DNA from: Fictibacillus phosphorivorans
GTDB lineage: Bacteria > Bacillota > Bacilli > Bacillales > Fictibacillaceae
NCBI RefSeq assembly: GCF_023715845.1
Contig: NZ_JAMBOR010000002.1
Coordinates: forward strand, 229,177 to 293,176
Length of the DNA: 64,000 bases
Reading direction: 5' to 3'
Positions 39,001 to 47,831 of this stretch are shown here, piece after piece. Below the pieces are notes generated by a model. It was given only the letters and a program-made list of their open reading frames with translations, did no database searches and was not told where the DNA came from. Each line of letters opens with the position of its first letter. Within the stretch, counting starts at the first letter, position 1. The position numbers were made by a program, and so were the translations under genes.

Positions 39001-39478
39001 TAATTGGGAAACCATGTTGTTCTGCGAAGGACCTCACTTCATCCAGTGAGTTTACAGGACCATCGCTTCCTGGGATTACTGGAATATTCGCATCAATAGC
39101 AGCTTGTCGCGCTTTTACTTTATCCCCGAAAATATCCAAATGCTTTTCTTCAGGACCTATAAAAATAATTCCTTCTTCACGGCATCGCTTTGCAAACTCT
39201 TCGTTTTCTGACAAGAAACCATAGCCAGGATGAATTCCATCTACACCGTTTGTTTTTGCTATCTCAATAATTCCCTCGATATCGAGATATGCATCTATCG
39301 GCTTTTTCCCTTCCCCGACCAGGTACGCTTCATCCGCTTTATAACGATGATAGGAACCGGTATCTTCCTTTGAATATATGGCTACAGTTCTAATATCCAG
39401 TTCAGTACATGCCCGGAATATTCGAATTGCAATTTCTCCTCGGTTTGCTACTAAGACTTTGCTGATTTTTCTGCTCAT
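36035..39478 (-). CDS. pycA: Pyruvate carboxylase
   Basis: Anaplerotic enzyme making oxaloacetate from pyruvate. It is 1147 residues long. The N-terminal biotin carboxylase (about 1-455) has KASMGGGGRGMRIV and EVNPRVQVEHTITE. The central carboxyltransferase barrel (about 530-800) has DTTFRDGHQSLLATR and HLHTHDTSGNG with the metal histidines. A PC-specific domain follows, and the C-terminal biotinyl domain has EAMKMET. It lies immediately downstream of ftsW, as in B. subtilis. Confidence 0.98.
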   Translation of the reverse strand: MSRKISKVLVANRGEIAIRIFRACTELDIRTVAIYSKEDTGSYHRYKADEAYLVGEGKKPIDAYLDIEGIIEIAKTNGVDGIHPGYGFLSENEEFAKRCREEGIIFIGPEEKHLDIFGDKVKARQAAIDANIPVIPGSDGPVNSLDEVRSFAEQHGFPIIIKASMGGGGRGMRIVRSENSLAESYERAKSEAKAAFGKDEVYVEKFLDKPKHIEVQILGDYEGNLVHLYERDCSVQRRHQKVVEVAPSVSLTEELRNEICESAVSLMEHVGYVNAGTVEYLVTPNGDFYFIEVNPRVQVEHTITEMVTGIDIVQSQILIAQGFSLHSKELGIPQQSEIYCHGYAIQSRVTTEDPANQFMPDTGKIMAYRSGGGFGVRLDAGNGYQGAVITPFYDSLLVKVSTWALSYEQAASKMLRNLKEFRIRGIKTNIAFLENVVTHKKFLSGDYDTSFIDTSSELFVFPKRKDRGTKMLSYIGATTINGFPGLQKQEKPVFNQPRIPKVKRTEPIPEGTKQLLDREGPEAVAQWVKDQKKLLLTDTTFRDGHQSLLATRVRTNDLLHIAEPTARLWPNMFSMEMWGGATFDVAYRFLNEDPWDRLLKLREKAPNVLFQMLLRASNAVGYKNYPDNVIEEFVRKSAMAGIDVFRIFDSLNWVEGMKVAINAVRETGKIAEAAICYTGDILDKNRTKYDLNYYVNLAKELEQEGAHILAIKDMAGLLKPQAAYDLVSALKESIDIPIHLHTHDTSGNGIYTYAKAAEAGVDIVDVAVSAMAGGTSQPSANSLYYALTGNERQPDLNIQHANQLSGYWEDIRKYYSGFENGMNAPDPEVYEHEMPGGQFSNLQQQAKAVGLGERWDEVKQMYRRVNDMFGDVVKVTPSSKVVGDMALYMVQNDLTEDEVYERGESLDFPDSVVEFFQGYLGQPYQGFPRELQQIILKGREPLTVRPGETLEAADFKDIKETLFHKINRQVTSFDALAYALYPKVFLDREKMHGQFGDISVLDTPTFFYGMTLGEQIEVEIEQGKTLIVKLVSIGEAQSDGSRVLYFELNGQSREIVVTDESAKVTVLAKQKVDPSNPSQIGASMPGTVIKVLVEPGETVKKGDHLMITEAMKMETTVQAPFDGRVKTISVSNGEAISAGDLLIELEK

Positions 39479-39500
39479 ACAAGTTCCTCTCCTTTTACCG

Positions 39501-40670
39501 TTACATGATGGCTTCTAATCTCTTTCTTTTTACATTCGGTTGTTTGTCAGGTACTTTCTTATTCACTTTTACTTTTGCAGAAATATTTATCAGAATTCCC
39601 ATCGATGTCATGAACAACAGAAGGGAAGATCCGCCATAAGATATAAACGGAAGCGGGACACCAGTGATAGGCAACAAACCTACTGCCGCTCCTAAGTTAA
39701 CAACTGTTTGGATACCGATCATGCCAGAAATGCCAAAGGCTAGCAGACTCGTATAAATATCATCACTTTGCATACCGATCCAGAATCCCTTCAAAACGAT
39801 ATACCCCAAAAGAGCAATGATGATAAACACACCTATAAAACCTAATTCTTCAGCGATGATCGCAATGATAAAATCAGTATGGGGTTCAGGCAAAAAGCCG
39901 TATTTTTGGATGCTTTGTCCAAGACCGCTTCCCGTTATCCCGCCAGCCGCGATAGAAATATAACCGTTTACAAGCTGGTAACCATCACCTGCCGGATCTT
40001 TAAATGGTGCAAAAGCGGCGTCAAAACGAGAAAGCTGTTCATCACTCAGCTGAAAGAAAATCCCAAGCCCCACTATTCCGGCTAACGCGGCCATTGAAAA
40101 AATATGTTTAAATTTAATCCCAGAGCAAAAAAGAATAATTCCTGCTACACCTGCTACAATCATGGCAGTCCCTAAATCCGGCTGTAAAATGATTAAAATA
40201 AACATAATGGCAAAGATGCTGAGTGGAGGAATTACGCCTTTTTTAAAGTCATGCATCTTACCTTGTTTCTTTGAATAGATAGCAGCCAGATAAATGGCGA
40301 GTGTTAGTTTGATGAACTCAGCAGGCTGAATTCCGACTGGGCCTATGTATAACCAACTTTTAGCATTGTTTACTTCTCGCCCAAAAATCAAAACGGCAAC
40401 CAGCACTCCTATAGATACCAGTACGATTGGAAGCATTAATTTTTTGTAGATCTGTACGTTGAACCTCATCGTAAAATACATTAAAAGCAGCCCCACAATT
40501 AAAAAGATAAGTTGTCTTGTAAAGAAAAAACTGCTGCTATAATCGTATTTATTAATCGTTACCCCTATACTAGCGCTGTAGATCATGACTAAACCCGAAC
40601 TGCATAAAATAAGCACAGCCACTAAAAGAGAATAGTCATAGGGTCTTACTGCTTTTTTCACTTTTTCCAC
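39501..40670 (-). CDS. ftsW: FtsW-type peptidoglycan glycosyltransferase
   Basis: A SEDS-family lipid II polymerase of the division septum, 389 residues and about ten helices. The conserved SEDS segments AIYSKKQGK, QPDLGTAMIV, EPHTDFIIAIIAEELGFIGV and the final GVPLPFISYGGSSLL are present. The position next to pycA and ylaN corresponds to B. subtilis ylaO (ftsW), not to spoVE or rodA. Confidence 0.93.
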   Translation of the reverse strand: MEKVKKAVRPYDYSLLVAVLILCSSGLVMIYSASIGVTINKYDYSSSFFFTRQLIFLIVGLLLMYFTMRFNVQIYKKLMLPIVLVSIGVLVAVLIFGREVNNAKSWLYIGPVGIQPAEFIKLTLAIYLAAIYSKKQGKMHDFKKGVIPPLSIFAIMFILIILQPDLGTAMIVAGVAGIILFCSGIKFKHIFSMAALAGIVGLGIFFQLSDEQLSRFDAAFAPFKDPAGDGYQLVNGYISIAAGGITGSGLGQSIQKYGFLPEPHTDFIIAIIAEELGFIGVFIIIALLGYIVLKGFWIGMQSDDIYTSLLAFGISGMIGIQTVVNLGAAVGLLPITGVPLPFISYGGSSLLLFMTSMGILINISAKVKVNKKVPDKQPNVKRKRLEAIM

Positions 40671-40828
40671 CTTTCTCCTCTCTAACTTTCATAATTATTA
40701 GATATTGTAACACAGAAATTCTTTTTCTTAATGATTCAGCCTGCGGGTCATCCTTTAAACATATTATTTCGTAACATTGTACCAGTTTTTGATTAAAAAT
40801 AAAGGTTTCTTTATAAATATAAAAAAAT

Positions 40829-40854
40829 CCAGTCCAAATGTTTTTTCGGACTGG
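40829..40854 (-). terminator. Terminator after ylaN
   Basis: CCAGTCC, a 12-base loop, GGACTGG, then ATTTTTTT on the minus strand. Confidence 0.8.
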
Positions 40855-40861
40855 CTGTGTA

Positions 40862-41143
40862 TCATTTTTTCATAGATGCATCATGTAATGCAGTGAGCTG
40901 TTTTTCGAGCGATTCCAATAATTGTTTGCCCGCTTCTTCTTCTACTAAATTCAAGCGGACTGCAAAATCTATTTCACGGGATAAACCAAACATTTGCGTA
41001 TCCAATACTTCCTCATAGAGGGGACATTGTGGCATAGTTAAGTTTTCCATTTGAACTTCAATCAATTTCAGGATTTTATCTGCATCTGCTTTTAAGAGTT
41101 CAAATGCCCTTTCCCGATGTCCAGTTGCCATCTCAGCTGACAA
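40862..41143 (-). CDS. ylaN: YlaN family protein (DUF1507)
   Basis: A 93-residue helical protein. The core [43 protein letters not shown] matches YlaN in several short stretches ([19 protein letters not shown]). YlaN is needed in B. subtilis at low iron and has been reported to bind the iron repressor Fur. It has its own terminator ahead of ftsW. It is divergent from ylaL. Confidence 0.93.
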   Translation of the reverse strand: MSAEMATGHRERAFELLKADADKILKLIEVQMENLTMPQCPLYEEVLDTQMFGLSREIDFAVRLNLVEEEAGKQLLESLEKQLTALHDASMKK

Positions 41144-41273
41144 TGATCATCCCTCCGTTCGAACGAATTTCTAACTTTAAATATACCGGTTTGTCTGAAA
41201 AAAATCAACATATTACAGTATTCATATATTCATGCTATGCTTTTAGTAGTGTTTTCAAATCAAGGAGGTACAT

Positions 41274-41777
41274 ATGGAATTCATCGTTGCCCTTAACGGG
41301 AAAGTAAACTACCCGCTGACTTTAGATCCTGGTGTTTGGATTTTTGATGATAGAAAAGAAAATCTTAACACATTGTTTGATGAGCAAAAAGACAAAGAAA
41401 GCGAGCAAGAAAAATACTTAAAAGACGTTTCTGCTCACTGGGATAGAGAATTAAAAGAAGGTGCTGTCCCTCCAGCTGAAAAGGACAAACAAACACCGAA
41501 AAAAACCTTAAAAGAGACTCTTCTGACCGGTTCTTTCGCGATTTCTTTATCTTATTTTATCTATAATGCACAACCGCAACCTGAAGCGAAAAAAGTACGT
41601 TTTGAAACAGGTGACGGAAATGTTGAAATCACACTTAAAGAAGCACAAGACGGTTACTTGGCTTTTTCTGAAAATGGTAAACCATTAAAAGAAGACGGAC
41701 CGGTTCACTTTTACTTTGGGGATGGAAGTAACAAAGAAAATCCGATCAAACGAGTCACAGCTATCACAGTTATTTAA
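41274..41777 (+). CDS. ylaL: YlaL family protein
   Basis: A 167-residue protein with a perfect AAGGAGG site. The N-terminal LNGKVNYPLTLDPGVWIFDDRK stretch (conserved as NYPLTLDPGVWIFDDR) and the acidic helical middle are typical of YlaL. Homologues are sometimes annotated as peptidyl-prolyl isomerases without clear support. It has no signal peptide. Convergent ylaK follows after a shared terminator. Confidence 0.85.
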   Translation: MEFIVALNGKVNYPLTLDPGVWIFDDRKENLNTLFDEQKDKESEQEKYLKDVSAHWDRELKEGAVPPAEKDKQTPKKTLKETLLTGSFAISLSYFIYNAQPQPEAKKVRFETGDGNVEITLKEAQDGYLAFSENGKPLKEDGPVHFYFGDGSNKENPIKRVTAITVI

Positions 41778-41800
41778 ATAAATTTTCAAAATCAAAACGC

Positions 41801-41830
41801 GGCAGCTCCTTTTAAGAAGCTGTCTTTTTT
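41801..41830. terminator. Terminator between ylaL and ylaK
   Basis: GGCAGCT.CTT tt AAG.AGCTGTC, followed by TTTTTT on the plus strand. Confidence 0.75.
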
Positions 41831-41832
41831 CT

Positions 41833-43167
41833 TTACAGGAGGTCTGCTGCTATTTGAGCTAATGACGAACGTTCCCCTTTTTCCAGCCGTACATGTCCGC
41901 TGACTGCCTGGTCTTTAAATTTTTCCACTACATACGTCAATCCGTTCGTAAATTCATCCAAATAGGGATGATCAATTTGCTGAGGATCACCCAGAAGCAC
42001 AATTTTACTACCTTCTCCTACCCTGGTGAGAATCGTTTTAACTTCATGCTTCGTCAGGTTTTGAGCTTCATCAATAATGATAAACTGATCTGGCAAACTT
42101 CTCCCTCTAATGTAGGTAAGGGCCTCAACATGGATTGAGCCGATACCAGCTAAAATCTTTTCGAGTTCCCCCTGCTTTTTTGTATTGAAAAGGTATTCGA
42201 GATTATCATAGACAGGCTGCATCCAAGGTTTGAGTTTTTCTTCTTTCTCGCCTGGAAGATAGCCAATATCTTTCCCTACAGGAACGATTGGACGGGCGAT
42301 AAATAACTTGATGTAATCTTTCAAGTCTTCCGTTTGAAGTAATGCCGCTGCCAGTGTAATGAGCGTTTTTCCAGTGCCCGCTTTTCCGATCAAGGTAACT
42401 AATGGCAGGTCTTTTCTCAGTAATAATTCAAACGCCATTTTCTGCTGAACATTCCTAGCACGTATCCCCCATACTTGTTCAGAATCATATCGCAGAGGCT
42501 TTAAACTTTTGCCAAACTCGTCTACTTTCCCAAGGGCTGAAACCGAGGATCTAAAAACATCTTTTAAAATGACAAATTGATGTGGATAAAAGGAATGCCC
42601 AGTCAGTTCGATCAGCTGAAGTTCATTTTTTTCATAAAATTTATTCAATAGTTCACCTTGTACATAAATCTCTTTATATCCTGTATAAGTCTGGTCATTC
42701 TTATCAATTACACGGTCACTTAAAAAATCTTCTGCATCTATCCCAAGAGCATCTGCTTTTACACGGACCAATACATCTTTTGAAACCAATATTACTTTGA
42801 CACCGCTTTTCTTAGCCTCTTCCTCTTGTTTTAAATTTAGTGTAACTGCAAGGATCCGATTATCATTCGTCGGTTCAACAAATGTATCCTGAAGCCTTTG
42901 AAAGGATTTATGATTTAGCTCAACACGAAGCTTTCCCCCATTTTCTAGCTGTACCCCTTGATGGAGTTTGCCATTCTGCCTGACACGGTCAATAAGACGG
43001 GAAACTTCTCTTGCATTTCTCCCAATTTCGTCCATATAACGTTTCTTGGAATCCACTTCTTCTAAAACTACCGCAGGTATGATTACCTCACTGTCCCCAA
43101 ATGATTGGATGGAATAGGGATCCTGCAAAAGCACGTTTGTATCTAGGACGTATCGTTTATTCAACAT
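41833..43167 (-). CDS. ylaK: PhoH-family protein with N-terminal PIN domain (YlaK)
   Basis: A 444-residue PIN-PhoH fusion. The PIN ribonuclease domain (about 3-140) starts KRYVLDTNVLLQDP with the metal-binding Asp residues. The PhoH ATPase (about 235-440) has Walker A LIGKAGTGKT and Walker B FIIIDEAQNLT. Such PhoH2 proteins act as RNA helicase/RNase units in actinobacteria; the target here is unknown. It is divergent from ylaJ. Confidence 0.93.
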   Translation of the reverse strand: MLNKRYVLDTNVLLQDPYSIQSFGDSEVIIPAVVLEEVDSKKRYMDEIGRNAREVSRLIDRVRQNGKLHQGVQLENGGKLRVELNHKSFQRLQDTFVEPTNDNRILAVTLNLKQEEEAKKSGVKVILVSKDVLVRVKADALGIDAEDFLSDRVIDKNDQTYTGYKEIYVQGELLNKFYEKNELQLIELTGHSFYPHQFVILKDVFRSSVSALGKVDEFGKSLKPLRYDSEQVWGIRARNVQQKMAFELLLRKDLPLVTLIGKAGTGKTLITLAAALLQTEDLKDYIKLFIARPIVPVGKDIGYLPGEKEEKLKPWMQPVYDNLEYLFNTKKQGELEKILAGIGSIHVEALTYIRGRSLPDQFIIIDEAQNLTKHEVKTILTRVGEGSKIVLLGDPQQIDHPYLDEFTNGLTYVVEKFKDQAVSGHVRLEKGERSSLAQIAADLL

Positions 43168-43301
43168 TCAGCCTCCTGACTTAAATGTAATCCTATCTAT
43201 TCAGTGCATTTTTATGGACTGCCTATTAAAAATGTATGTGTGAAGGAATAAAGTTAGAAGAATGAACAAAAAATAACGGAAATGACTTGGAAAGGACTGA
43301 T

Positions 43302-43943
43302 ATGATTTTGAAGACATTACGAATAGCTGCAGTAATGAGTGCAATCTTTGTTCTTTTTGGCTGCATGAATGAAAACAATAATAATGCACAGCAAAGCGAT
43401 AAAAATACACCACGTCTGACTAAAGTAAATCAAACAGCACAAGGCAAGAAACAAGCTCAGCCAAAAGGTTCTCAGGAGGTTTCAAAGCATCTCGTTAGCC
43501 TAGCAACAGGGATTCCAGGGGTAGAAGATGCCACAGCTGTTGTCTTAGGTCCATATGCAGTTGTAGGAATTGACGTAGACCGCAGCCTTGATAATTCTCG
43601 GGTCGGTTCGATTAAATACTCTGTAACAGAAGCTCTTAAGGATGATCCTAACGGTAGAAATGCGGTTGTAACCGCAGATCCCGATCTTGTAGAGAGACTC
43701 CGTCAGATGGGAAAACAGATCCGACAAGGACATCCAATCGGTGGGATTATGAATGAATTAGCTGGCATCGTTGGACGTTTAATGCCACAAGTTCCACACA
43801 ATCTTGATACTGACAAACCTTCTCCTACAGAAACAAACAACGGTCAGCTTTCTGAGAAAGAGGAACGTGAACTGAAAAATAACCAGCAAAAACAAGAAAA
43901 ATCAAAAAAGAATCAGCCACAGCGGTTAAAAAACGAAAGCTAA
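43302..43943 (+). CDS. ylaJ: YhcN/YlaJ family sporulation lipoprotein
   Basis: A 213-residue predicted lipoprotein. It has a short signal peptide with lipobox LFGC (cysteine about residue 20), a low-complexity Asn/Gln/Lys linker, then the YhcN/YlaJ domain (about 55-165) with GIPGVEDATAVVLGPYAVVGIDVD. The C-terminus is Gln/Lys/Asn-rich. ATG 43302 with AAAGGA upstream is chosen over GTG/ATG options further 5'. Homologues are spore-associated. Confidence 0.92.
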   Translation: MILKTLRIAAVMSAIFVLFGCMNENNNNAQQSDKNTPRLTKVNQTAQGKKQAQPKGSQEVSKHLVSLATGIPGVEDATAVVLGPYAVVGIDVDRSLDNSRVGSIKYSVTEALKDDPNGRNAVVTADPDLVERLRQMGKQIRQGHPIGGIMNELAGIVGRLMPQVPHNLDTDKPSPTETNNGQLSEKEERELKNNQQKQEKSKKNQPQRLKNES

Positions 43944-43953
43944 GAATAACGAG

Positions 43954-43990
43954 ACTGATAAGGAAGAATCATTCCTTGTCAGTTTTTTTT
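43954..43990 (+). terminator. Terminator after ylaJ
   Basis: ACTGA.TAAGGAA gaatca TTCCTT.TCAGT, then TTTTTTTT. Confidence 0.88.
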
Positions 43991-44261
43991 GTTACTTATG
44001 TATGTACAAACTATGCGCGTTTTCATTTTCCTTTAATTGGCAAAACATGTGATATCGTTCATTTTTATGTGAATTATCATACTTTTTTGTGTGATATTAA
44101 GAAGCTCGGCTGTCTAACGGCCGTGTCTTATTCAGCCAACAACAAGCCTCTAATTCTTCTTGAAAAATACCTGTACCACTTAATAACCTTTATTGGTATT
44201 CATTCGTTTATTTAATTTACGTTTTTCTTTATGGTATACTATTCGAAAGAGGTGAAATCAA

Positions 44262-44462
44262 ATGCGTGTAAAATGCGTATTATGCGATAATATTGAAGTT
44301 ATTGAAAATGAATGTTCACTTGCAAAGAAGTTACGAAATAGACCCATACACACCTTTATGTGCGAAACATGCAGAGAGCGTATTACTCGAAAAACAGCCC
44401 AGCGGGAAGCTACAGGTAATTTTACTTTATATAGAAGTCCAGATACAAACAATGATTGGTAA
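44262..44462 (+). CDS. ylaI: YlaI family small zinc-ribbon-like protein (DUF2197)
   Basis: A 66-residue protein with two cysteine pairs, CVLC near residue 5 and CETC near residue 34, suggesting a zinc ribbon. A basic C-terminal tail follows. It has an AAGAGGTG ribosome site. DUF2197/YlaI proteins are conserved in Bacilli and uncharacterised. Its last 11 bases overlap the start of the next gene. Confidence 0.9.
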   Translation: MRVKCVLCDNIEVIENECSLAKKLRNRPIHTFMCETCRERITRKTAQREATGNFTLYRSPDTNNDW

Positions 44463-44892
44463 TCGCTTATTCACTTGGACTTTTTATGGAACAATTGCCG
44501 GCACCCTGCTGGCTTGTTTTTTTTATCTATTAGAAAAAAGCTTTGGAATTAGCCTTTATACGTTTTTAGTGAATATTGATTTCTTACCCTTACCTGATTC
44601 CATTCTTTCCTCTTTTTTGATTCAGTACCTCTCTCATATTGTTATTTCAGTGGTTTTGATAGCAGCTGTTGATCTTTTCTCTGAAACGTATAGGCGCCCC
44701 TATCTTATCTCTTTAATCATAAATGCCTGTATGTCCTTTACCTTTTTTCCTCTTTATCGTTTGGCTATCACAAAGCCCATTCAACCCCCATTAAGCTTGC
44801 CATTTACACTTTGGCTGATCGGACATTTTCTTTTTGCTATGATTATTGGATACTTTGTATCTGTTCTACATAAAAAAAGGAGTGCTGATTGA
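44452..44892 (+). CDS. Unrecognised integral membrane protein
   Basis: 146 residues from ATG 44452, with four predicted membrane helices (about 6-26, 43-65, 77-97, 113-136) and very short loops. The reading frame opens earlier, but the earlier part would overlap ylaI fully. The 11-base overlap with ylaI suggests translational coupling; no good ribosome site is seen. It is probably a real Bacillaceae-specific membrane protein. Its stop codon lies in the loop of the terminator shared with the next gene. Confidence 0.65.
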   Translation: MIGNRLFTWTFYGTIAGTLLACFFYLLEKSFGISLYTFLVNIDFLPLPDSILSSFLIQYLSHIVISVVLIAAVDLFSETYRRPYLISLIINACMSFTFFPLYRLAITKPIQPPLSLPFTLWLIGHFLFAMIIGYFVSVLHKKRSAD

Positions 44893-44903
44893 TCAGCACT
44901 CCT
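44878..44903. terminator. Hairpin containing two convergent stop codons
   Basis: A perfect 11-bp stem AGGAGTGCTGA / TCAGCACTCCT with loop TTGA. The loop carries the TGA of the plus-strand gene, and the second arm begins with the stop codon of the minus-strand gene. The T tract is on the minus strand (A run 44871-44877). Confidence 0.88.
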
Positions 44904-45171
44904 CGTTATATCTGGGTTCATTTTGTATTCCTTCGTATAAAGCATCCACTGCATCGACAAAAAATCGTTCAGTTTGTTCCACTCCGTCCACTTCAAACGC
45001 TACAATGTAAAACGGTCCTTGAACGGAAACAGAATGAATGATTACGCGATGGTCATCTCTTAAGATTTCACTAAAAAAATCAAAAGTATCTTTTGCAGCT
45101 AAATCATTCGGCCGTTCTTCATGTACTTTTTTAATGCTTAGCCAGTTGGAAAGAGCATCGATAAGTTTCAT
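44893..45171 (-). CDS. Small conserved protein of unknown function
   Basis: 92 residues, soluble and acidic, starting at ATG 45171 with AGGAGG upstream. It begins with a helical segment and continues with a beta-rich core (VIIHSVSVQGPFYIVAFEVD). It ends RYNEEC. I do not recognise a named family. It follows ylaH by 14 bases and probably shares its transcript. Confidence 0.75.
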   Translation of the reverse strand: MKLIDALSNWLSIKKVHEERPNDLAAKDTFDFFSEILRDDHRVIIHSVSVQGPFYIVAFEVDGVEQTERFFVDAVDALYEGIQNEPRYNEEC

Positions 45172-45185
45172 TTAGAACCTCCTGC

Positions 45186-45512
45186 TTAGCCGTTTTCTTT
45201 TTTACTTTGGTGTAATCTTACCTTATAGATGATCAGGATAAGTGCAGCTACAATCAAGCCTTCTGCGACTGGAAGTCCGATTCCGAAAAACGCTAAAGGT
45301 ATGCAGCCGATAATCAAAAACAGATAGATCACGACCGATTTTAACGGTGGCAATTTTTTTGCAAATCCTAATTTAAATACAATGATGCTAAGCACTGTAA
45401 TGATTAAATAAAGCAGCAAGAAAGCTCTGACTTCGTTGTGTTCGATCCCCAGCAGCAAAGCCATTGAGGACGAACCTTCACCTGTTGCTTCCATGATATC
45501 TTGTTCTTTCAC
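45186..45512 (-). CDS. ylaH: YlaH-like membrane protein
   Basis: A 108-residue protein with three membrane helices (about 26-45, 55-75, 78-98), YlaH family by size, topology and position next to typA. No catalytic motif is present and the function is unknown. It lies 32 bases downstream of typA in the same direction. Confidence 0.85.
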   Translation of the reverse strand: MKEQDIMEATGEGSSSMALLLGIEHNEVRAFLLLYLIITVLSIIVFKLGFAKKLPPLKSVVIYLFLIIGCIPLAFFGIGLPVAEGLIVAALILIIYKVRLHQSKKENG

Positions 45513-45544
45513 GATTCCCCACTCCCGCTTCTTAAAAAATAAGT

Positions 45545-47386
45545 TTAGCCTTGAGCAAGTTTCTTTTTCTTCTCTACTCTTTCACGTTCGCTCTTGTCTA
45601 GAATCTTTTTACGGAGACGAATGCTCTCTGGTGTTACTTCACAATACTCGTCATCGTTCAAGTACTCTAACGCTTCTTCTAGTGACATAACACGAGGCTT
45701 TTTCATTGTAACCGTCTGGTCTTTGTTAGCTGAACGCATATTCGTCATCTGTTTCATTTTAACAATGTTAACGGTAATATCGTTCTCACGAGTATGTTCC
45801 CCAACGATCATCCCCATGTAAACTTCTGTACCAGGCTCTACGAAGATTGTACCGCGGTCCTCAACACCCATGATTCCGTATTGAGTTGCTTTACCGTTTT
45901 CCATAGAAACAAGAACACCTTGACGGCGTCCACCGACGTTTCCGGCAACCATTGGCTTATAGCTGTCGAACGTATGGTTTAGGATCCCGTATCCTCGAGT
46001 TTGTGTTAAGAATTCAGTTGTATAACCGATCAATCCGCGTGCAGGAACCATGAACTCTAAACGTACTTGTCCTGAACCGTTGTTGACCATATTAAGCATT
46101 TCACCTTTACGGTCTCCAAGTGATTCCATGATCGCACCTGTGTACTCTTCAGGAATATCAATTTGAACACGTTCTACTGGCTCGCATTTCACACCATCGA
46201 TCTCACGGATAATAACTTCAGGTTTTGATACTTGAAGCTCGAATCCTTCACGACGAAGGTTCTCGATTAGGATGGAAAGGTGAAGCTCACCACGGCCGGA
46301 AACTGTCCAAACATCTGGTGAATCTGTGTTTTCAACACGCAAACTTACATCTGTTTCTAATTCAGCCATTAAACGTTCTTCAATCTTACGGCTAGTTACC
46401 CATTTACCTTCACGGCCGGCGAATGGAGAGTTGTTTACCAAGAAAGTCATCTTCAATGTAGGTTCATCAATACGAAGTACTGGAAGCGCTTCTTCTTGGC
46501 CTTCAGGACAGACTGTTTCCCCAACGTTGATCTCTTCCATTCCGGAAACAGCGATAAGGTCTCCCGCTTTTGCTTCTTCAATTTCAATACGTTTTAACCC
46601 TAAGAACCCAAAAAGCTTCGTAACACGGAATTTTTTCACGGAACCATCAAGCTTCATTAGTGATACCGCTTGTCCAACTTTGATCGTACCGCGGAATACA
46701 CGTCCGATTCCAATACGGCCAAGGTAGTCGTTATAATCAAGCATTGTAATCTGGAATTGAAGCGGCTCTTCACTGTTATCCACAGGTGCAGGAATCGTAT
46801 CAATAATAGTATCAAGCAACGCTGTCATATTTTCATCTTGCTTGTTTGGATCTGGATCCATTGAAGCTGTCCCTTTTAATGCTGACGCGTATACAACTGG
46901 GAATTCAAGCTGCTCTTCTTCAGCGCCAAGGTCGATAAATAGATCGATTACTTCGTCTACAACTTCTTCAGGACGGGCAAAATCACGGTCGATCTTGTTA
47001 ACGACTACGATCGGAGTTAATTTTTGCTCAAGCGCTTTTTTTAGTACAAAGCGTGTTTGAGGCATACAGCCTTCATAAGCATCAACAACAAGTAAAACGC
47101 CATCAACCATTTTCATGATACGTTCTACTTCTCCGCCAAAGTCAGCATGTCCTGGAGTATCCATAATATTGATGCGTTTGTTATTATAATTAATGGCAGT
47201 ATTCTTTGCTAAAATGGTAATACCGCGCTCACGTTCTAAGTCATTTGAGTCCATTGCGCGTTCATTTACTTGCTCATTTTCGCGGAATGTTCCTGATTGG
47301 TGAAGCAGTTTGTCAACCAACGTTGTTTTACCATGGTCGACGTGGGCGATAATCGCTATATTACGTAAATCATCTCTTGTATTCAA
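45545..47386 (-). CDS. typA: Ribosome-associated GTPase TypA/BipA
   Basis: A translational GTPase helping 50S assembly and growth under stress. It is 613 residues long. The G domain has [10 protein letters not shown] (P loop), [11 protein letters not shown] (switch II) and NKIDR. Domain II, the EF-G-like domain V and the BipA-specific C-terminal domain follow. The start is TTG 47386 with AAGGAG upstream. It is divergent from ylaF. Confidence 0.97.
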   Translation of the reverse strand: MNTRDDLRNIAIIAHVDHGKTTLVDKLLHQSGTFRENEQVNERAMDSNDLERERGITILAKNTAINYNNKRINIMDTPGHADFGGEVERIMKMVDGVLLVVDAYEGCMPQTRFVLKKALEQKLTPIVVVNKIDRDFARPEEVVDEVIDLFIDLGAEEEQLEFPVVYASALKGTASMDPDPNKQDENMTALLDTIIDTIPAPVDNSEEPLQFQITMLDYNDYLGRIGIGRVFRGTIKVGQAVSLMKLDGSVKKFRVTKLFGFLGLKRIEIEEAKAGDLIAVSGMEEINVGETVCPEGQEEALPVLRIDEPTLKMTFLVNNSPFAGREGKWVTSRKIEERLMAELETDVSLRVENTDSPDVWTVSGRGELHLSILIENLRREGFELQVSKPEVIIREIDGVKCEPVERVQIDIPEEYTGAIMESLGDRKGEMLNMVNNGSGQVRLEFMVPARGLIGYTTEFLTQTRGYGILNHTFDSYKPMVAGNVGGRRQGVLVSMENGKATQYGIMGVEDRGTIFVEPGTEVYMGMIVGEHTRENDITVNIVKMKQMTNMRSANKDQTVTMKKPRVMSLEEALEYLNDDEYCEVTPESIRLRKKILDKSERERVEKKKKLAQG

Positions 47387-47541
47387 ATTATTCTCTCCTT
47401 ATATCCTATCTCTTTTTCTTATCTTTTTTTGTTCAACTTGACTATTATATCACAAATTTAATTAAAGGCTTTTTCTTTTTATGTAAATTCGTTACACTTA
47501 TTATGCAGCATCTACTGATTTTTTTACATGTGGAGGTCAAC

Positions 47542-47712
47542 ATGAACGTATTTTTCTTTATTATCGCCTTGCTTACAGCTCTAGCTATATGCGGAATAGG
47601 TGTGGCGATCGGCGAAAAAAGTTTACTTATTTTTATCATATCCTTGATTTCTGTTTTCATTTTAATGGGTTTTGGATTTACATTAAAGAAAAAGCAAAGA
47701 GAGCGTTCATAA
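47542..47712 (+). CDS. ylaF: Small membrane protein YlaF (DUF5325)
   Basis: 56 residues, two membrane helices separated by a glycine-glutamate turn (AIGEKS), and a basic C-terminus KKKQRERS. ATG 47542 is seven bases after GGAGG. Size, topology and position beside typA match YlaF; the function is unknown. Confidence 0.82.
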   Translation: MNVFFFIIALLTALAICGIGVAIGEKSLLIFIISLISVFILMGFGFTLKKKQRERS

Positions 47713-47733
47713 AGAAGGCTCTCTTTCTTTTTG
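47699..47733 (+). terminator. Terminator after ylaF
   Basis: AGAGAGC, a 13-base loop, GCTCTCT, then TTCTTTTTG; it overlaps the last codons of ylaF. Confidence 0.72.
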
Positions 47734-47831
47734 ACTATTATTCACTTTGGTTATGTACGGATTTTTTACACGAAAGTTACCTTTCCTTGCTAATTGCTTT
47801 AATTCTCCGGATCGCTATTCCCGCTTAAGCC

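Noticed and set aside
44293..44892. 199-codon version of the membrane protein after ylaI
   Set aside because: The first 53 codons overlap ylaI in another frame and lack hydrophobic or conserved features; ATG 44452 gives a compact four-helix protein.
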